64,000 nt of DNA. Source: Acinetobacter gerneri DSM 14967 = CIP 107464 = MTCC 9824 (GTDB taxonomy: Bacteria > Pseudomonadota > Gammaproteobacteria > Pseudomonadales > Moraxellaceae). Where the stretch lies: the NCBI RefSeq assembly GCF_000368565.1, contig NZ_KB849539.1:171361-235360 (forward strand). The letters run 5' to 3'. Each line of letters begins with the position of its first letter. Within the stretch, counting starts at the first letter, position 1. The translations under genes and the position numbers were made by a program. The notes below the pieces were generated by a model. The model had not been told where the DNA came from, did not search any database, and was given only the letters and a program-made list of their open reading frames with translations. Below, piece after piece: positions 8,279-16,821 of this stretch.

Positions 8279-8629
8279 ATGAAAACTATGCAGCATATTG
8301 GAATTGGATTGTTGGGCTTGATTCTTTGCACGACTGCAATCGCTAAAACTGAACAGATTACTTTAAAAGGTAACGTCTATTATGGTGAAGAATCCGTGGT
8401 TTTTCCCACAACGAAAGGTGAAGTATTTCTAAATAGTTATGCGCTACCTGCACAAGTAGCGAAGCAGATTAAACCGTTTAAAAAGGGACAATGTCTAGAA
8501 ATCCAATCCAAAAATGGCTTCTTCAACGATACTGGAGATGGACAATATATTCAAAGCATTCGTCCATGTAAGCAAGCTGCAAATAAGTCGACTTCATCTG
8601 GTTTATCTTTGCCAAAAGTTAAATCCTAA
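8279..8629 (+). CDS. Secreted protein, uncharacterised (116 aa)
   Basis: It has a Sec signal peptide with a likely cleavage after AIA (about residue 22) and no lipobox. The mature 94-aa part has a strand-rich OB-like pattern (ITLKGNVYYG, GEVFLNSYAL, GQCLEIQS) and two cysteines that could pair. TTGGAG provides the ribosome site. It is the last gene of the lipoprotein/DnaJ operon: a strong terminator follows at 8684. Function unknown. Confidence 0.65.
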   Translation: MKTMQHIGIGLLGLILCTTAIAKTEQITLKGNVYYGEESVVFPTTKGEVFLNSYALPAQVAKQIKPFKKGQCLEIQSKNGFFNDTGDGQYIQSIRPCKQAANKSTSSGLSLPKVKS

Positions 8630-8683
8630 GTTGTATTCTTGCTAAAGATTTAAGCACCGCAAAACATTAAGCACCATACCTTT

Positions 8684-8713
8684 AAACCATGAGCCATTGC
8701 TCATGGTTTTTTT
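8684..8713 (+). terminator. Intrinsic terminator
   Basis: AAACCATGAGC (8684-8694) and GCTCATGGTTT (8699-8709) form a perfect 11-bp stem with a CATT loop, followed by a T-run to 8713. It closes the operon ending at 8629. Confidence 0.85.
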
Positions 8714-8739
8714 ATGCCTTTGATTTGGAGAAAGTTGCA

Positions 8740-9030
8740 ATGCAACAGTGTCCTCATTGCCATTCTGAACATGTGCAATTACTCAAACAAACCGAACAAC
8801 GTCAGCACAGTCCACTGAGCCGACTTTCCACTTTTTCCCCGATGACTTTAGCCACAGTCGCCATGCAAATGTCAAAACGGATGCATATTCATCCGCTTTT
8901 CGGTGGCTGTATTGGTCTGGTGGTCGGGGGAATGTTTTTACTTTATGTCGAATACCAAAGCGAAATTACAGTGTTGCATTACCAATGTGAGCAATGTCAA
9001 CAACATTTTGAGATTCGACAAGTCGATTAA
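8740..9030 (+). CDS. Zinc-ribbon-like small membrane protein
   Basis: The 96-aa protein starts MQQCPHCHSE, with a CPHC knuckle at the N-terminus. A second CEQC pair (YQCEQCQQHFEI) sits near the C-terminus, so four cysteines can bind one zinc. Between them is one hydrophobic segment (about residues 50-70). The ATG at 8740 has TTGGAG before it. The upstream in-frame start at 8689 lies inside the terminator hairpin and is rejected. Possibly a regulator or scaffold; function unknown. Confidence 0.6.
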   Translation: MQQCPHCHSEHVQLLKQTEQRQHSPLSRLSTFSPMTLATVAMQMSKRMHIHPLFGGCIGLVVGGMFLLYVEYQSEITVLHYQCEQCQQHFEIRQVD

Positions 9031-9099
9031 AGCTTAACCTTCCATTTTATCTCAACTTTATTTCACTCTTCATTTTATCAATTGATAAGGAATATGATC

Positions 9100-10146
9100 A
9101 TGGCACATCAACTTGAACAAATGGCTTACGTGGGGCAAACCCCTTGGCATGGGCTAGGAAACTCACTGGCCCAAAATCAACCGATTGAAGTCTGGGCAAA
9201 ACAGGCAGGTATGGATTGGCAAATTGAATCTTCAAATATCAGCTATATGGCTAAAAATGATCGTGGACAAAGCATCATCATGCCCTATGAAGAACAACGC
9301 GTACTTTATCGTTCTGATACTCATGCACCACTTTCTGTGGTCAGTCAGCGTTATCAGGAAGTCCAACCAATGGAAATCCTAAATTTTTATAAAGACTTGA
9401 CTGAACAATCGGGCTTTGAGCTAGAAACTGCGGGGGTGCTCAAAGGTGGTAAGAAATTCTGGGCATTGGCAAAAACTGGACAAAGCTCAGCACTCAAAGG
9501 TAAAGATGTCAGCAATGGCTATATTCTTTTAGCTACCGCCTGTGATGGCACGCTGGCAACCACCGCGCAATTTACCAGTATTCGTGTGGTATGCAATAAC
9601 ACCTTAGCGATTGCCTTGAAAGGACAAAACAGTGCTGCTGGTGTGGTGAAAGTGCCACACAGTACCAAGTTTGATGCCGAGAAAATTAAACAGCAGCTTG
9701 GCATCTCTGTACGGGCATGGGATCAGCACATGTATGAAATGAAACAACTGAGCCAACGTAAAGTGACCCAACAAGAAGCCGCAGCTTACTTTGATGCGGT
9801 ATTTAACAATACCAGTTTAAGCTCAACAGAGCAGGATGAAGGCATTATTCAATATTATCGCAATATCGCATCGCAGCCGAACAATGTCTATAAAGCAGAA
9901 CAGAAATCTGAACCCAATGGACGTGCCATGTCTAAAGTGATGACCATGTTTAATGGGCATGGACGTGGGGCAGAACTGAGTTCAGCCAAAGACACCTCTT
10001 ATGGCTTGCTCTGTTCGGTCACTGAATTTTGTGATCACGAACGTCGAGCAATGAGTCAGGATCATCGTCTGGATTCAACCTGGTTTGGAACAGGTGCAGG
10101 CTTAAAGCAACGTGCCTTAGAACAAGCCCTAAATATGGTAATTTAG
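9100..10146 (+). CDS. DUF932 (phage/plasmid-like) protein
   Basis: This 348-aa protein matches the DUF932 family, annotated in phages, plasmids and integrative elements as phage/plasmid-like protein. Visible hallmarks are the N-terminal MAHQLEQMAY.GQTPWHGLG segment, SVVSQRYQEVQPMEIL, and a central CDGTLATTA.FTSIRVVCNNTL block. The biochemical role is not established; its constant company with recombination genes suggests DNA processing. The ATG at 9100 lies 9 nt after AAGG and gives the family's usual N-terminus; earlier TTG 9082 and ATG 9094 are less likely. A YqaJ nuclease and a Gp3-like protein follow. Confidence 0.85.
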   Translation: MAHQLEQMAYVGQTPWHGLGNSLAQNQPIEVWAKQAGMDWQIESSNISYMAKNDRGQSIIMPYEEQRVLYRSDTHAPLSVVSQRYQEVQPMEILNFYKDLTEQSGFELETAGVLKGGKKFWALAKTGQSSALKGKDVSNGYILLATACDGTLATTAQFTSIRVVCNNTLAIALKGQNSAAGVVKVPHSTKFDAEKIKQQLGISVRAWDQHMYEMKQLSQRKVTQQEAAAYFDAVFNNTSLSSTEQDEGIIQYYRNIASQPNNVYKAEQKSEPNGRAMSKVMTMFNGHGRGAELSSAKDTSYGLLCSVTEFCDHERRAMSQDHRLDSTWFGTGAGLKQRALEQALNMVI

Positions 10147-10175
10147 AGCGAAACATCATATGAATCATACCGCTA

Positions 10176-10202
10176 AAAATCACGCCATGAGCGTGATTTT
10201 TT
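10176..10202 (+). terminator. Intrinsic terminator
   Basis: AAAATCACGC (10176-10185) pairs with GCGTGATTTT (10191-10200) around a CATGA loop, with a T-run. It lies between the DUF932 and YqaJ genes. Confidence 0.85.
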
Positions 10203-10247
10203 ATGCGTTCAATTTGAAAAAAATTTAATTTAAAAAAGGAAATATTG

Positions 10248-11330
10248 ATGAATCATACTTATTCTATTCAGCCACAGCTTGCCAAGCATTTACCTTTACC
10301 GACCTATACAGGAACGTCACCAAGACATAGAACAAAAAATGGTCTTAAGCGTTACCAACCCAAACGCTTAGCAGAAACCAAGAAACTCACTCAAGCAGAA
10401 TGGTTGGCGATTCGAAGACAAGGCATTGGAAGTAGTGATGCTGCGGCAGCGTGCGGACTGAATCCTTATATGTCGATGCTAGAACTGTGGATGATTAAAA
10501 CAGGACGAATTAAACAAGCCATTGATGATGAAAGCGAAGGACATGCACCACTCTATTGGGGCAAGCGACTAGAACCTTTGGTGGCAGAATATTACAGCAT
10601 GCACACTAACCATAAAGTCCGTCGCGTCAATGCGGTACTACAGCATCCTGACCCTGAATTACATTTCATGCTGGCAAACCTAGATTATGCTATTGTCGGC
10701 AATGATGAAGTGCAGGTTTTAGAGTGCAAAACTGCTGGAGAATATGGCGCGAAACTATGGAGAGATGGCGTCCCTCTTTATGTGCTGTGTCAAGTCCAAC
10801 ACCAATTGGCGGTGACAGGCAAAAAGGCAGCGCATATTTGTGTGTTGCTATGTGGGCATGAAACCAAAATCTTTAAAGTCACCCGTTCTGAATCGGTGAT
10901 TCAACACATCGTCAATGCGGAGCGTTACTTCTGGGAATGCGTGGAAAAGGATATCCCACCTGAAGCCGATGCCAGTGAATCGGCAGCCAAAGCACTACAA
11001 CTGCTTTATCCAGAACATGTGCCACTCTCTACCGCAGATCTATCTGAAGATGAGCAGGCCAATCAACAGTTTGAGCAACTGCTTCAAGCTCGCAGCCAAA
11101 TTGACAAGCATCAGCAGCAGTTCGATCTGCTGAAGCATCAACTACAAGCCAAAATGCAGGAGGCTGAACGTGCCACCTTTAAAACTGGTTCAGTGACATG
11201 GAAAAAGTCGAAGGATTCAATCAGTTTAGACAGTAAGGCTTTACTCAAATCACACCCTGAGTATCTCAATCAATATCCACAAAGCAAGCAAGGTTCACGA
11301 CGTTTCAACATCTATGCCGATGCTGATTGA
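10248..11330 (+). CDS. YqaJ-family viral recombinase / exonuclease
   Basis: The 360-aa product belongs to the YqaJ/lambda-exonuclease PD-(D/E)XK superfamily, which resects double-strand ends for single-strand annealing. Visible motifs are WLAIRRQGIGSSDAAAACGLNPY (residues about 46-68), YWGKRLEPLVAEYY with the conserved Glu, LANLDYAIVG with the Asp, and VLECKTAG with the ExK pair. A C-terminal coiled-coil region (residues 265-320) is rich in Q, E and K. The ATG at 10248 is preceded by AAAAAGGA; the TTG at 10245 is not needed. With DUF932 and the Gp3-like gene it forms a recombination module. Confidence 0.9.
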   Translation: MNHTYSIQPQLAKHLPLPTYTGTSPRHRTKNGLKRYQPKRLAETKKLTQAEWLAIRRQGIGSSDAAAACGLNPYMSMLELWMIKTGRIKQAIDDESEGHAPLYWGKRLEPLVAEYYSMHTNHKVRRVNAVLQHPDPELHFMLANLDYAIVGNDEVQVLECKTAGEYGAKLWRDGVPLYVLCQVQHQLAVTGKKAAHICVLLCGHETKIFKVTRSESVIQHIVNAERYFWECVEKDIPPEADASESAAKALQLLYPEHVPLSTADLSEDEQANQQFEQLLQARSQIDKHQQQFDLLKHQLQAKMQEAERATFKTGSVTWKKSKDSISLDSKALLKSHPEYLNQYPQSKQGSRRFNIYADAD

Positions 11331-11381
11331 AACAGATTTAGCCTAAGTTCAATTTACAAGTAGCGCTTCAAGCTCTACTCA

Positions 11382-11413
11382 AAAATCCCATGCCTCAATG
11401 CATGGGATTTTTT
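11382..11413 (+). terminator. Intrinsic terminator
   Basis: AAAATCCCATGC (11382-11393) pairs with GCATGGGATTTT (11400-11411), a perfect 12-bp stem, followed by T's. It lies between the yqaJ-like gene and the Gp3-like gene. Confidence 0.85.
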
Positions 11414-11472
11414 ATGCCGATTTCATTTTTAACCAAGCATATCTAAACATTTAAGTAGAAGAGGAAAACACC

Positions 11473-12399
11473 ATGATTAAAGGTCTAGCCATTACACCGC
11501 CCATTCTAGGGCGAATCAGTATCGGTAAGATGGTTGAAAAGAATGGCAAGCGCATCCCTGAAAAGGATGACCAATTCACCATTACCAGCCAAATCCAAAA
11601 TAAGGATAGTGGTTGGGTGAAACATCCACTCGATGAACAACTTAGAGCCAAAGCCCCCAATCAAAAACTCCGTTCAATTCCAGTCCGTATGATCTTCAAT
11701 GATCCTGAACTGAATCTACGAGCGGAATACAGTTTATTTGATCGTCAGACAGGACGTCCCGTTTGTGTAGGGAATGGTGAAACTTGTCAGCGACTGACCA
11801 ATCAAGGTGTAGAACAACATCCATGCCCATCCCCTGATCTATGCCCAATGGCACAAGGGGGTAACTGCAAGCCTTATGGCCGTTTGCATGTCAATTTGGA
11901 TGAGTCTGATGAACTCGGGACATTCATCTTTAGAACCACGGGCTTTAATAGTATTCGGACTTTGGCTGCTCGACTCAGTTATTACCATGCAGCATCGAAT
12001 GGCTTGCTCTCATGTCTACCATTCCAACTCACCCTTCGAGGCAAGTCTACGACACAAAGTTATCGTACCCCTGTGTATTACGTGGATTTGACTTTACGAG
12101 ACGGGATTCATTTGCAAGAAGCCATTCAAACGGCCAAGGAGATTGATCAGAAGAGTAAGTTATGTGGTTTTAATCAGGCTGCTTTAGATCAAATGGCACG
12201 GCAGGGTTATGGCAATGCACGATTTGAGGTGGATTCAGAGGAAGGACTGAATTTGGTGGAGGAGTTTTATGCGGATGAGGTTGTTGAGTCTGAGCAGACT
12301 CAGCTTGAGTCAAAGACTAAGCCTAAATTTCATCAGGGGGATGGCTTTGTACAGGATATTCAGCAAGGCTTGCAAAGTAGTGTGAGAGCGGTAAATTGA
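11473..12399 (+). CDS. Gp3-like recombination directionality factor / metal-binding protein
   Basis: The 308-aa protein resembles the Gp3-like family, often annotated either as recombination directionality factor or as hydrolase/metal-binding protein. It opens with a GLAITPPILGRISIGKMVEKNG block. A cysteine cluster follows (CVGNGETCQ, HPCPSPDLCPMAQGGNC, residues about 98-135) with five cysteines that probably bind a metal. The middle contains FRTTGFNSIRTLAARL and LRGKSTTQSYRTPVYY segments typical of the family. The tail is acidic and disordered. AGAAGAGGAAAAC gives the ribosome site. Which annotation is right cannot be told from the sequence. Confidence 0.75.
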   Translation: MIKGLAITPPILGRISIGKMVEKNGKRIPEKDDQFTITSQIQNKDSGWVKHPLDEQLRAKAPNQKLRSIPVRMIFNDPELNLRAEYSLFDRQTGRPVCVGNGETCQRLTNQGVEQHPCPSPDLCPMAQGGNCKPYGRLHVNLDESDELGTFIFRTTGFNSIRTLAARLSYYHAASNGLLSCLPFQLTLRGKSTTQSYRTPVYYVDLTLRDGIHLQEAIQTAKEIDQKSKLCGFNQAALDQMARQGYGNARFEVDSEEGLNLVEEFYADEVVESEQTQLESKTKPKFHQGDGFVQDIQQGLQSSVRAVN

Positions 12400-12401
12400 A
12401 T

Positions 12402-12428
12402 AAAAGGTATCTTCGGATGCCTTTTAAT
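12402..12428 (+). terminator. Intrinsic terminator with TTCG tetraloop
   Basis: AAAAGGTATC (12402-12411) pairs with GATGCCTTTT (12416-12425) around a C(TTCG)G loop. It closes the recombination module. The following gap to 12695 holds an inverted repeat CATCACT-gtct-AGTGATG (12611-12628) and nothing else I recognise. Confidence 0.8.
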
Positions 12429-12695
12429 AAAATCTAGATCTTAATTTTTTTGTTATTGATTTTGATAAGTAGTTTATTGAAGAGATTGATTGATTTCACA
12501 TCATTAGTCTATTGTGCTACCCTAAGTGCTCTAAAAACCTAAACACTCTTTTCCTATATGACACCTACGCCACCTTAAGTTTATTTACCCCCTTTAATCA
12601 GTAAATAACTCATCACTGTCTAGTGATGTGGTGTAGTCGCTTGTGTGTTGTATATATCACATCACTAGCCTATCTAAAAAATTAAAAAACAGGCT

Positions 12696-14156
12696 ATGTT
12701 TATGTTATCTAATGTACGAGAACAATGGTTCTCTAACATCCGTGTAGATGTACTTGCAGGACTTGTCGTCGGTCTTGCACTTATCCCTGAAGCTATCGCT
12801 TTTTCAATTATTGCTGGTGTAGATCCCAAAGTTGGACTATACGCATCCTTTTGTATCGCTGTTGTGATTTCATTTGTGGGTGGACGCCCAGCGATGATTT
12901 CAGCCGCAACAGGTGCTATGGCTTTACTCATGGTCACGCTCGTTAAAGAGCATGGATTACAATATTTGCTTGCAGCGACAATTTTAACTGGCGTGATCCA
13001 AATTTTAGCAGGTTACTTAAAGCTCGCTAAATTAATGCGATTTGTATCAAAATCAGTCGTTATTGGTTTTGTAAATGCTTTAGCTATCTTGATCTTTATG
13101 GCTCAACTTCCAGAGCTGATTAATGTGACATGGCATGTATACATTTTGGTTGCTTTAGGTTTGGCAATTATTTATCTGTTTCCATTAATTCCAGTAATAG
13201 GCAAATTACTTCCATCTCCACTTGTATGTATCATTATGATCACGCTTATTGCCATTTTTCTGGGTATTGATGTTAGGACTGTTGGCGATATGGGATCATT
13301 GCCTGATACTCTTCCTATATTTTTAATCCCTGATATTCCGTTAAATTTCGAAACACTGACTATTATTTTGCCTTATGCAATTGCTCTAGCAGCCGTGGGG
13401 TTACTTGAGTCAATGATGACTGCAACTATTGTTGATGAAATGACAGATACACCAAGCGATAAGCATCAGGAATGTAAAGGACAAGGTATTGCCAATATTG
13501 CCTCTGGCTTTATGGGAGGGATGGCAGGTTGTGCCATGATTGGTCAATCTATGATTAACGTGAAGTCAGGTGGTTTAACACGATTGTCCACGTTCTCTGC
13601 GGGTATTTTTCTTCTCATTCTGGTTGTGTTTATCAGTGATTGGCTCAAAGTTATTCCAATGGCAGCTTTAGTTGCTGTCATGATCATGGTTTCTATCAGT
13701 ACTTTTGAATGGAGTTCAGTCACCCAATTAAAAGACAATCCTAAAAGTAGTAATGTCGTGATGATTGCAACCGTTATCGTTGTTGTCGCAACTCACAATC
13801 TAGCATTAGGCGTTTTAACAGGTGTTCTGTTATCAGCATTGTTCTTAGCGAATAAGTTAGAAAATGATATCCAAGTCATTGCTTCATTTGAAGGTGACAC
13901 TCGTTTATATGATTTACACGGTCAAATATTTTTTAGTTCTTCTGAGAAATTCATGCAGGGTTTTGACTTTAAAGAAGATGTGAAAGATGTGGTGATTGAC
14001 TTAACACATTCCCATATTTGGGATGTTACCTCAGTCGCTATGCTTGACTCTGTGGTAAACAAGTTCCAAAAAAATGGTGTGAATGTAACGGTGCGTGGGT
14101 TGAACGAAGCGAGTTCGATTATGATCGATAAATATGGAACACACGCAAGAATATAA
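12696..14156 (+). CDS. SulP-family inorganic anion transporter
   Basis: This 486-aa inner-membrane protein is a SulP (SLC26-like) transporter. The signature region is [25 protein letters not shown] near residues 27-51. It has about ten to twelve hydrophobic segments, a conserved GLLESMMTA and [21 protein letters not shown] region (about 230-270), and a C-terminal cytosolic STAS domain (about 390-486). The substrate is an inorganic anion or bicarbonate and cannot be fixed from sequence. The protein is somewhat short compared with 550-aa members because its STAS domain is compact. A terminator follows at 14180. Confidence 0.9.
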   Translation: MFMLSNVREQWFSNIRVDVLAGLVVGLALIPEAIAFSIIAGVDPKVGLYASFCIAVVISFVGGRPAMISAATGAMALLMVTLVKEHGLQYLLAATILTGVIQILAGYLKLAKLMRFVSKSVVIGFVNALAILIFMAQLPELINVTWHVYILVALGLAIIYLFPLIPVIGKLLPSPLVCIIMITLIAIFLGIDVRTVGDMGSLPDTLPIFLIPDIPLNFETLTIILPYAIALAAVGLLESMMTATIVDEMTDTPSDKHQECKGQGIANIASGFMGGMAGCAMIGQSMINVKSGGLTRLSTFSAGIFLLILVVFISDWLKVIPMAALVAVMIMVSISTFEWSSVTQLKDNPKSSNVVMIATVIVVVATHNLALGVLTGVLLSALFLANKLENDIQVIASFEGDTRLYDLHGQIFFSSSEKFMQGFDFKEDVKDVVIDLTHSHIWDVTSVAMLDSVVNKFQKNGVNVTVRGLNEASSIMIDKYGTHARI

Positions 14157-14179
14157 CTTAAGAATTTAATTAAGGTTTT

Positions 14180-14217
14180 AAAAAGCAGGTATTTAAGGTT
14201 CAGGTATCTGCTTTTTT
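14180..14217 (+). terminator. Intrinsic terminator after SulP gene
   Basis: AAAAAGCAG (14180-14188) pairs with CTGCTTTTT (14208-14216), followed by further T's. The 19-nt loop contains a GTA/TAT extension of the stem. Confidence 0.7.
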
Positions 14218-14357
14218 CTAACCCTTAGAATTTATCTTGATAAGAATGTTTAGAACAAATATTTGTCAAAATTACTATCAGATTTAAGCTTTCTATCCTT
14301 GTGGATCTGTAAAATAAAACTCACTAACTCAAAAGCTAAAAATCATTTAGGTCTGAC

Positions 14358-14779
14358 ATGAAAAATTGGGTGGTTTTTGCTTTTATTTCAATGTTTTTCG
14401 CTGGATTTACTTCCGTAATCGCAAAACAACGACTTGTTGAAATTTCAGGAGAGCTTGGACTAACTATTCGAACACTCTTTGTTTGTTTTTTTGTCATGGC
14501 ATTTGCAGTTTTTTTGTTTCAACCTATGAATTTCAGGCTGTAAGCTTTAAAAATTTGTTTTGATTAGGTTTATTAGGTGTGACAACTGCTTTATCGTGGG
14601 TGTATTACTATAGAGCATTAAAATTAGGAGATGCCTCGACCATTGCACTTATTGATAAAGGTAGTGCGGTTGTCGCAATTTTATTGGCTTGGCTGATTTT
14701 AAAAGAGGTGATCACAGTCAGAATGATCCTAGGTGCAGCATGTATTGTTTTAGGATTATTCATTATTTCAAAAAAATAG
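14358..14779 (+). pseudogene. EamA/DMT-family transporter, frameshifted and stopped
   Basis: Two adjacent pieces together make one small EamA-type transporter of about 140 aa. The first (14358-14543) encodes MKNWVVFAFISMFFAGFTSV and continues to a stop at 14541. The second (14579-14779) encodes TTALSWVYYYRALKLGDAST and is in another frame. Between them the second frame reads EFQAVSFKNLF, TGA at 14561, then LGLLGVTTALSW. That TGA stands where a tryptophan TGG would fit. So there are two lesions: a frameshift near 14520-14535 and a nonsense codon. It lies just downstream of, and convergent with, the fluoride operon. Confidence 0.8.
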
Positions 14780-14803
14780 GGAGCTATTGATTGCTCCCTA
14801 TTT
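14774..14803 (-). terminator. Intrinsic terminator of the ppa operon
   Basis: AAATAGGGAGC (14774-14784) and GCTCCCTATTT (14793-14803) form an 11-bp stem. Read on the minus strand it is followed by a long T-run, so it ends the crcB-DUF190-ppa transcript. It may also stop weak transcription from the left. Confidence 0.8.
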
Positions 14804-14808
14804 AATGG

Positions 14809-15345
14809 TCAATGATGATCAGGATAGGCTTGTATTGAGCTTAAAATTTCTTCTCGTGCTTTTTCAACATTTCCCCAACCCTTAAGCTTTACCCACTTGC
14901 CTTCTTCCAAGTCTTTATAATGCTCAAAGAAATGATGGATCCGATTTAAACTAAGTTGATCTACATCATTAATATCTAGAATATGGTCATAAAGCTTTGA
15001 TAGTTTAGTGTGAGGAACTGCAATAATTTTTGCATCGATGCCATGTTCATCTTCCATATACATTACACCCACAGGTCTACTTCTGATTACTGCACCAATT
15101 GCTACTGGATAAGGTGAGATAACCAATACATCTAAAGGGTCACCATCCTCACTCAATGTTCTAGGGATATAACCGTAGTTTGCAGGATAAAACATAGCTG
15201 TTGTTAAAAAACGGTCAATGAAAATAGAATTAAATTCCTTATTCATTTCATATTTAACTGGGTCAATATTTTGAGGAATTTCAATAATACTGTAGAAATC
15301 ATCTGGTGGATTAATCCCAACAGGAACATCTTTGTAGCTCATCAT
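14809..15345 (-). CDS. ppa: Inorganic pyrophosphatase
   Basis: This 178-aa protein is a family I soluble inorganic pyrophosphatase, hydrolysing PPi to phosphate in the cytosol. The signature DGDPLDVLV (about residues 66-74) supplies the metal-binding aspartates, and the [12 protein letters not shown] block upstream is typical. The length is normal for the hexameric bacterial enzyme. The start overlaps the DUF190 stop (TAATG), so the two are coupled. Fluoride is a classical inhibitor of this enzyme. Its place in a fluoride-riboswitch operon suggests a spare copy made under fluoride stress; the housekeeping copy would be elsewhere. Confidence 0.93.
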   Translation of the reverse strand: MMSYKDVPVGINPPDDFYSIIEIPQNIDPVKYEMNKEFNSIFIDRFLTTAMFYPANYGYIPRTLSEDGDPLDVLVISPYPVAIGAVIRSRPVGVMYMEDEHGIDAKIIAVPHTKLSKLYDHILDINDVDQLSLNRIHHFFEHYKDLEEGKWVKLKGWGNVEKAREEILSSIQAYPDHH

Positions 15346-15671
15346 TATTTTCCTTTTTGATTACCGACAGTACCGAACTGTACGGGAGTTTTTACGTAAA
15401 AAATTCTGACATCTTCTTGATTTAGATGTGTAAACAATTGTTCTGATTCTACTTCGCTCAGAGCAAGTTGAACTTGCACAGGCTGGTCAACTAATTCAAA
15501 AAAGTGAGCTGAATGTAATCGTCCTGTATGGTCAATACCTTCTGATCCTTGAATGACTGTAGCACCCTTAAATCCTAACTCTCTTGTTAGTTCTAAGAGC
15601 CATTCATGGATAGGGGTATTTTTATGCCTTTGGTTTATCTCGGTATAAAATGTGACTAAATATCCGTTCAT
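15345..15671 (-). CDS. DUF190 protein
   Basis: A 108-aa soluble protein of the DUF190 family, a small ferredoxin-like-fold family commonly found next to crcB. Visible features are the N-terminal [10 protein letters not shown] strand, [22 protein letters not shown] helix-strand unit with the conserved GATV(I/V)xG, and the VQVQLALSE strand. The role is not established, but the position between crcB and ppa points to fluoride tolerance. It starts 16 bp after the crcB stop and overlaps ppa by one base. Confidence 0.85.
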   Translation of the reverse strand: MNGYLVTFYTEINQRHKNTPIHEWLLELTRELGFKGATVIQGSEGIDHTGRLHSAHFFELVDQPVQVQLALSEVESEQLFTHLNQEDVRIFYVKTPVQFGTVGNQKGK

Positions 15672-15687
15672 TAAGTCCTACTCCTGA

Positions 15688-16068
15688 CTAATGTATAGTC
15701 GTTAGTTGATAGGTAAATATGCCAAGCAAAGTAAATAGCAATGAACCTAAAACATGGACAGTAATTGTCAAAATGGCATATTCAAATTTGCCACTTTGAA
15801 GTAAAGAAACAACTTCCATTGAAAATGTTGAGAACGTAGTTAAAGCACCACAAAAACCAGTAATGAGGAATAACTTGTAATTAGGATTCAAAGAGCTACT
15901 GGCAAAAAAAGTGATTGCAAAGCCAATAACAAATGCGCCAATAAGATTCACTAGGACTGTGCCTAAAGGAATATTTGGAAAATAGTGATTAAATTGAAGA
16001 CTAATTCCCCAACGTATCCAAGCACCTAAAACAGCACCAAGTCCTATTGAAAATAATGAGATGTACAT
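15688..16068 (-). CDS. crcB: Fluoride channel CrcB/Fluc
   Basis: The 126-aa protein has four transmembrane helices and the family motifs GAxxRW near the N-terminus (GAVLGAWIRWGIS), GTxxVNLIGAFVIG in helix 2, and GFCGALTTFSTFS in helix 3, which carries pore and sodium-site residues. Fluc proteins form a dual-topology dimer that lets fluoride leave the cytoplasm. The length is standard. It is the first gene after a fluoride riboswitch on the minus strand and is followed closely by DUF190 and ppa genes. Confidence 0.95.
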   Translation of the reverse strand: MYISLFSIGLGAVLGAWIRWGISLQFNHYFPNIPLGTVLVNLIGAFVIGFAITFFASSSLNPNYKLFLITGFCGALTTFSTFSMEVVSLLQSGKFEYAILTITVHVLGSLLFTLLGIFTYQLTTIH

Positions 16069-16156
16069 ACTTTTTCCCTGCTCGTTAAACAGAGAAAATT
16101 AAAAAATAAAGGGGAGTAGATTTAAGAATTTGATACGGCATAGCGCAGCTCCATTG

Positions 16157-16188
16157 AAAAAAGCAGAGCGCACAACTACGCACCCTGC
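16157..16188 (-). terminator. Terminator in riboswitch expression platform
   Basis: Read on the minus strand, GCAGGGTGCG pairs with the CGCTCTGC-type 3' arm (with G/U pairs) around a TAGTT loop at 16163-16188, followed by six T's (16162-16157). It lies directly after the fluoride aptamer and before crcB, as expected for transcription control. Confidence 0.75.
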
Positions 16189-16198
16189 ATAAGGGTAA

Positions 16199-16252
16199 CG
16201 TAGGTATCATCAGCCGTTAGTGGCGGTTTGTAGAAGGAAGATAGCCATTTCC
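16199..16252 (-). promoter_or_regulatory. Fluoride riboswitch (crcB motif)
   Basis: On the minus strand the sequence begins GGAAATGGCTATCTTCC, continues ACAAACCGCC, and ends GGCTGATGATACCTAC. These match the conserved elements of the crcB fluoride riboswitch: the 5' GG..ATGG...CC stem-loop, the AAACCGCC strand, and the CTGATGA.nCCTA 3' segment. An intrinsic terminator hairpin follows at 16188-16157. Fluoride binding should stabilise the aptamer and allow read-through into crcB, DUF190 and ppa. Confidence 0.93.
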
Positions 16253-16324
16253 TTTAATTTAATCTTAATACAAATTAATTAAAATGCAATTCTAGATTTT
16301 ATAAAAACAAAATATGGAATTGCA

Positions 16325-16346
16325 TATATATGATTATTCATATATA
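16325..16346. promoter_or_regulatory. Palindrome, probable ArsR operator
   Basis: TATATATGA (16325-16333) and TCATATATA (16338-16346) form a perfect 9-bp inverted repeat with a 4-bp spacer, in the promoter region of the arsenic operon. Binding by the local ArsR is inferred from position and symmetry. Confidence 0.5.
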
Positions 16347-16379
16347 AGTATATTCAAAGATCCTGTTGAGTTTGAGCAA

Positions 16380-16814
16380 ATGTCTGCTACTCCAAAAGTT
16401 AAGATTTATCACAACCCTGAATGTGGTACATCACGCAATACACTGGCGTTAATCCGTAATGCCAATATTGAACCTGAAGTGATTGAATATCTTAAAAATC
16501 CTCCATCTAAAAATGAACTGATCCAAATGATTGCGGATGCAGGTTTAACTGTGAGAGAGGCCATCCGTAAGAATGTTGATCCTTATCGTGATCTAGAGTT
16601 AGACCTTGAGGTTTGGACGGATGATAAACTGCTTAACTTTATGCTTCAGTACCCAATTTTGATTAACCGCCCATTCGTGGTGACTGAATTAGGAACTCGT
16701 TTAAGTCGTCCATCAGAACTGGTTTTAGAAATTCTACCTCTCCCACAAAAGGGTGCTTTCACTAAAGAAGACGGTGAACAAGTGCTGGATGCAAATGGGC
16801 AGCGATTGAAATAA
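16380..16814 (+). CDS. arsC: Arsenate reductase, glutaredoxin type
   Basis: This 144-aa protein is the glutaredoxin-dependent ArsC, reducing arsenate to arsenite with glutathione. The catalytic stretch is YHNPECGTSRNTL with Cys15. The C-terminal half holds LQYPILINRPFVVTELGTRLSRPSE, which provides the arginines of the active site. Length is standard. The ATG at 16380 gives the usual N-terminus (MSATPKVKIYHN); the frame opens earlier at 16314, but that segment overlaps the palindromic operator and is not family-like. First gene of the arsenic operon. Confidence 0.93.
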   Translation: MSATPKVKIYHNPECGTSRNTLALIRNANIEPEVIEYLKNPPSKNELIQMIADAGLTVREAIRKNVDPYRDLELDLEVWTDDKLLNFMLQYPILINRPFVVTELGTRLSRPSELVLEILPLPQKGAFTKEDGEQVLDANGQRLK

Positions 16815-16821
16815 AAATTTC

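Noticed and set aside
8689..8739. Upstream start of the zinc-ribbon-like gene
   Set aside because: It lies in the terminator hairpin and T-run; the ATG at 8740 has a proper ribosome site.
4430..12633. 12-bp direct repeat AGTGATGTGGTG at 4430-4441 and 12622-12633 flanking the accessory module
   Set aside because: No extension beyond 12 bp and no integrase inside. Repeats of this length occur by chance in 64 kb, so not called as att sites.
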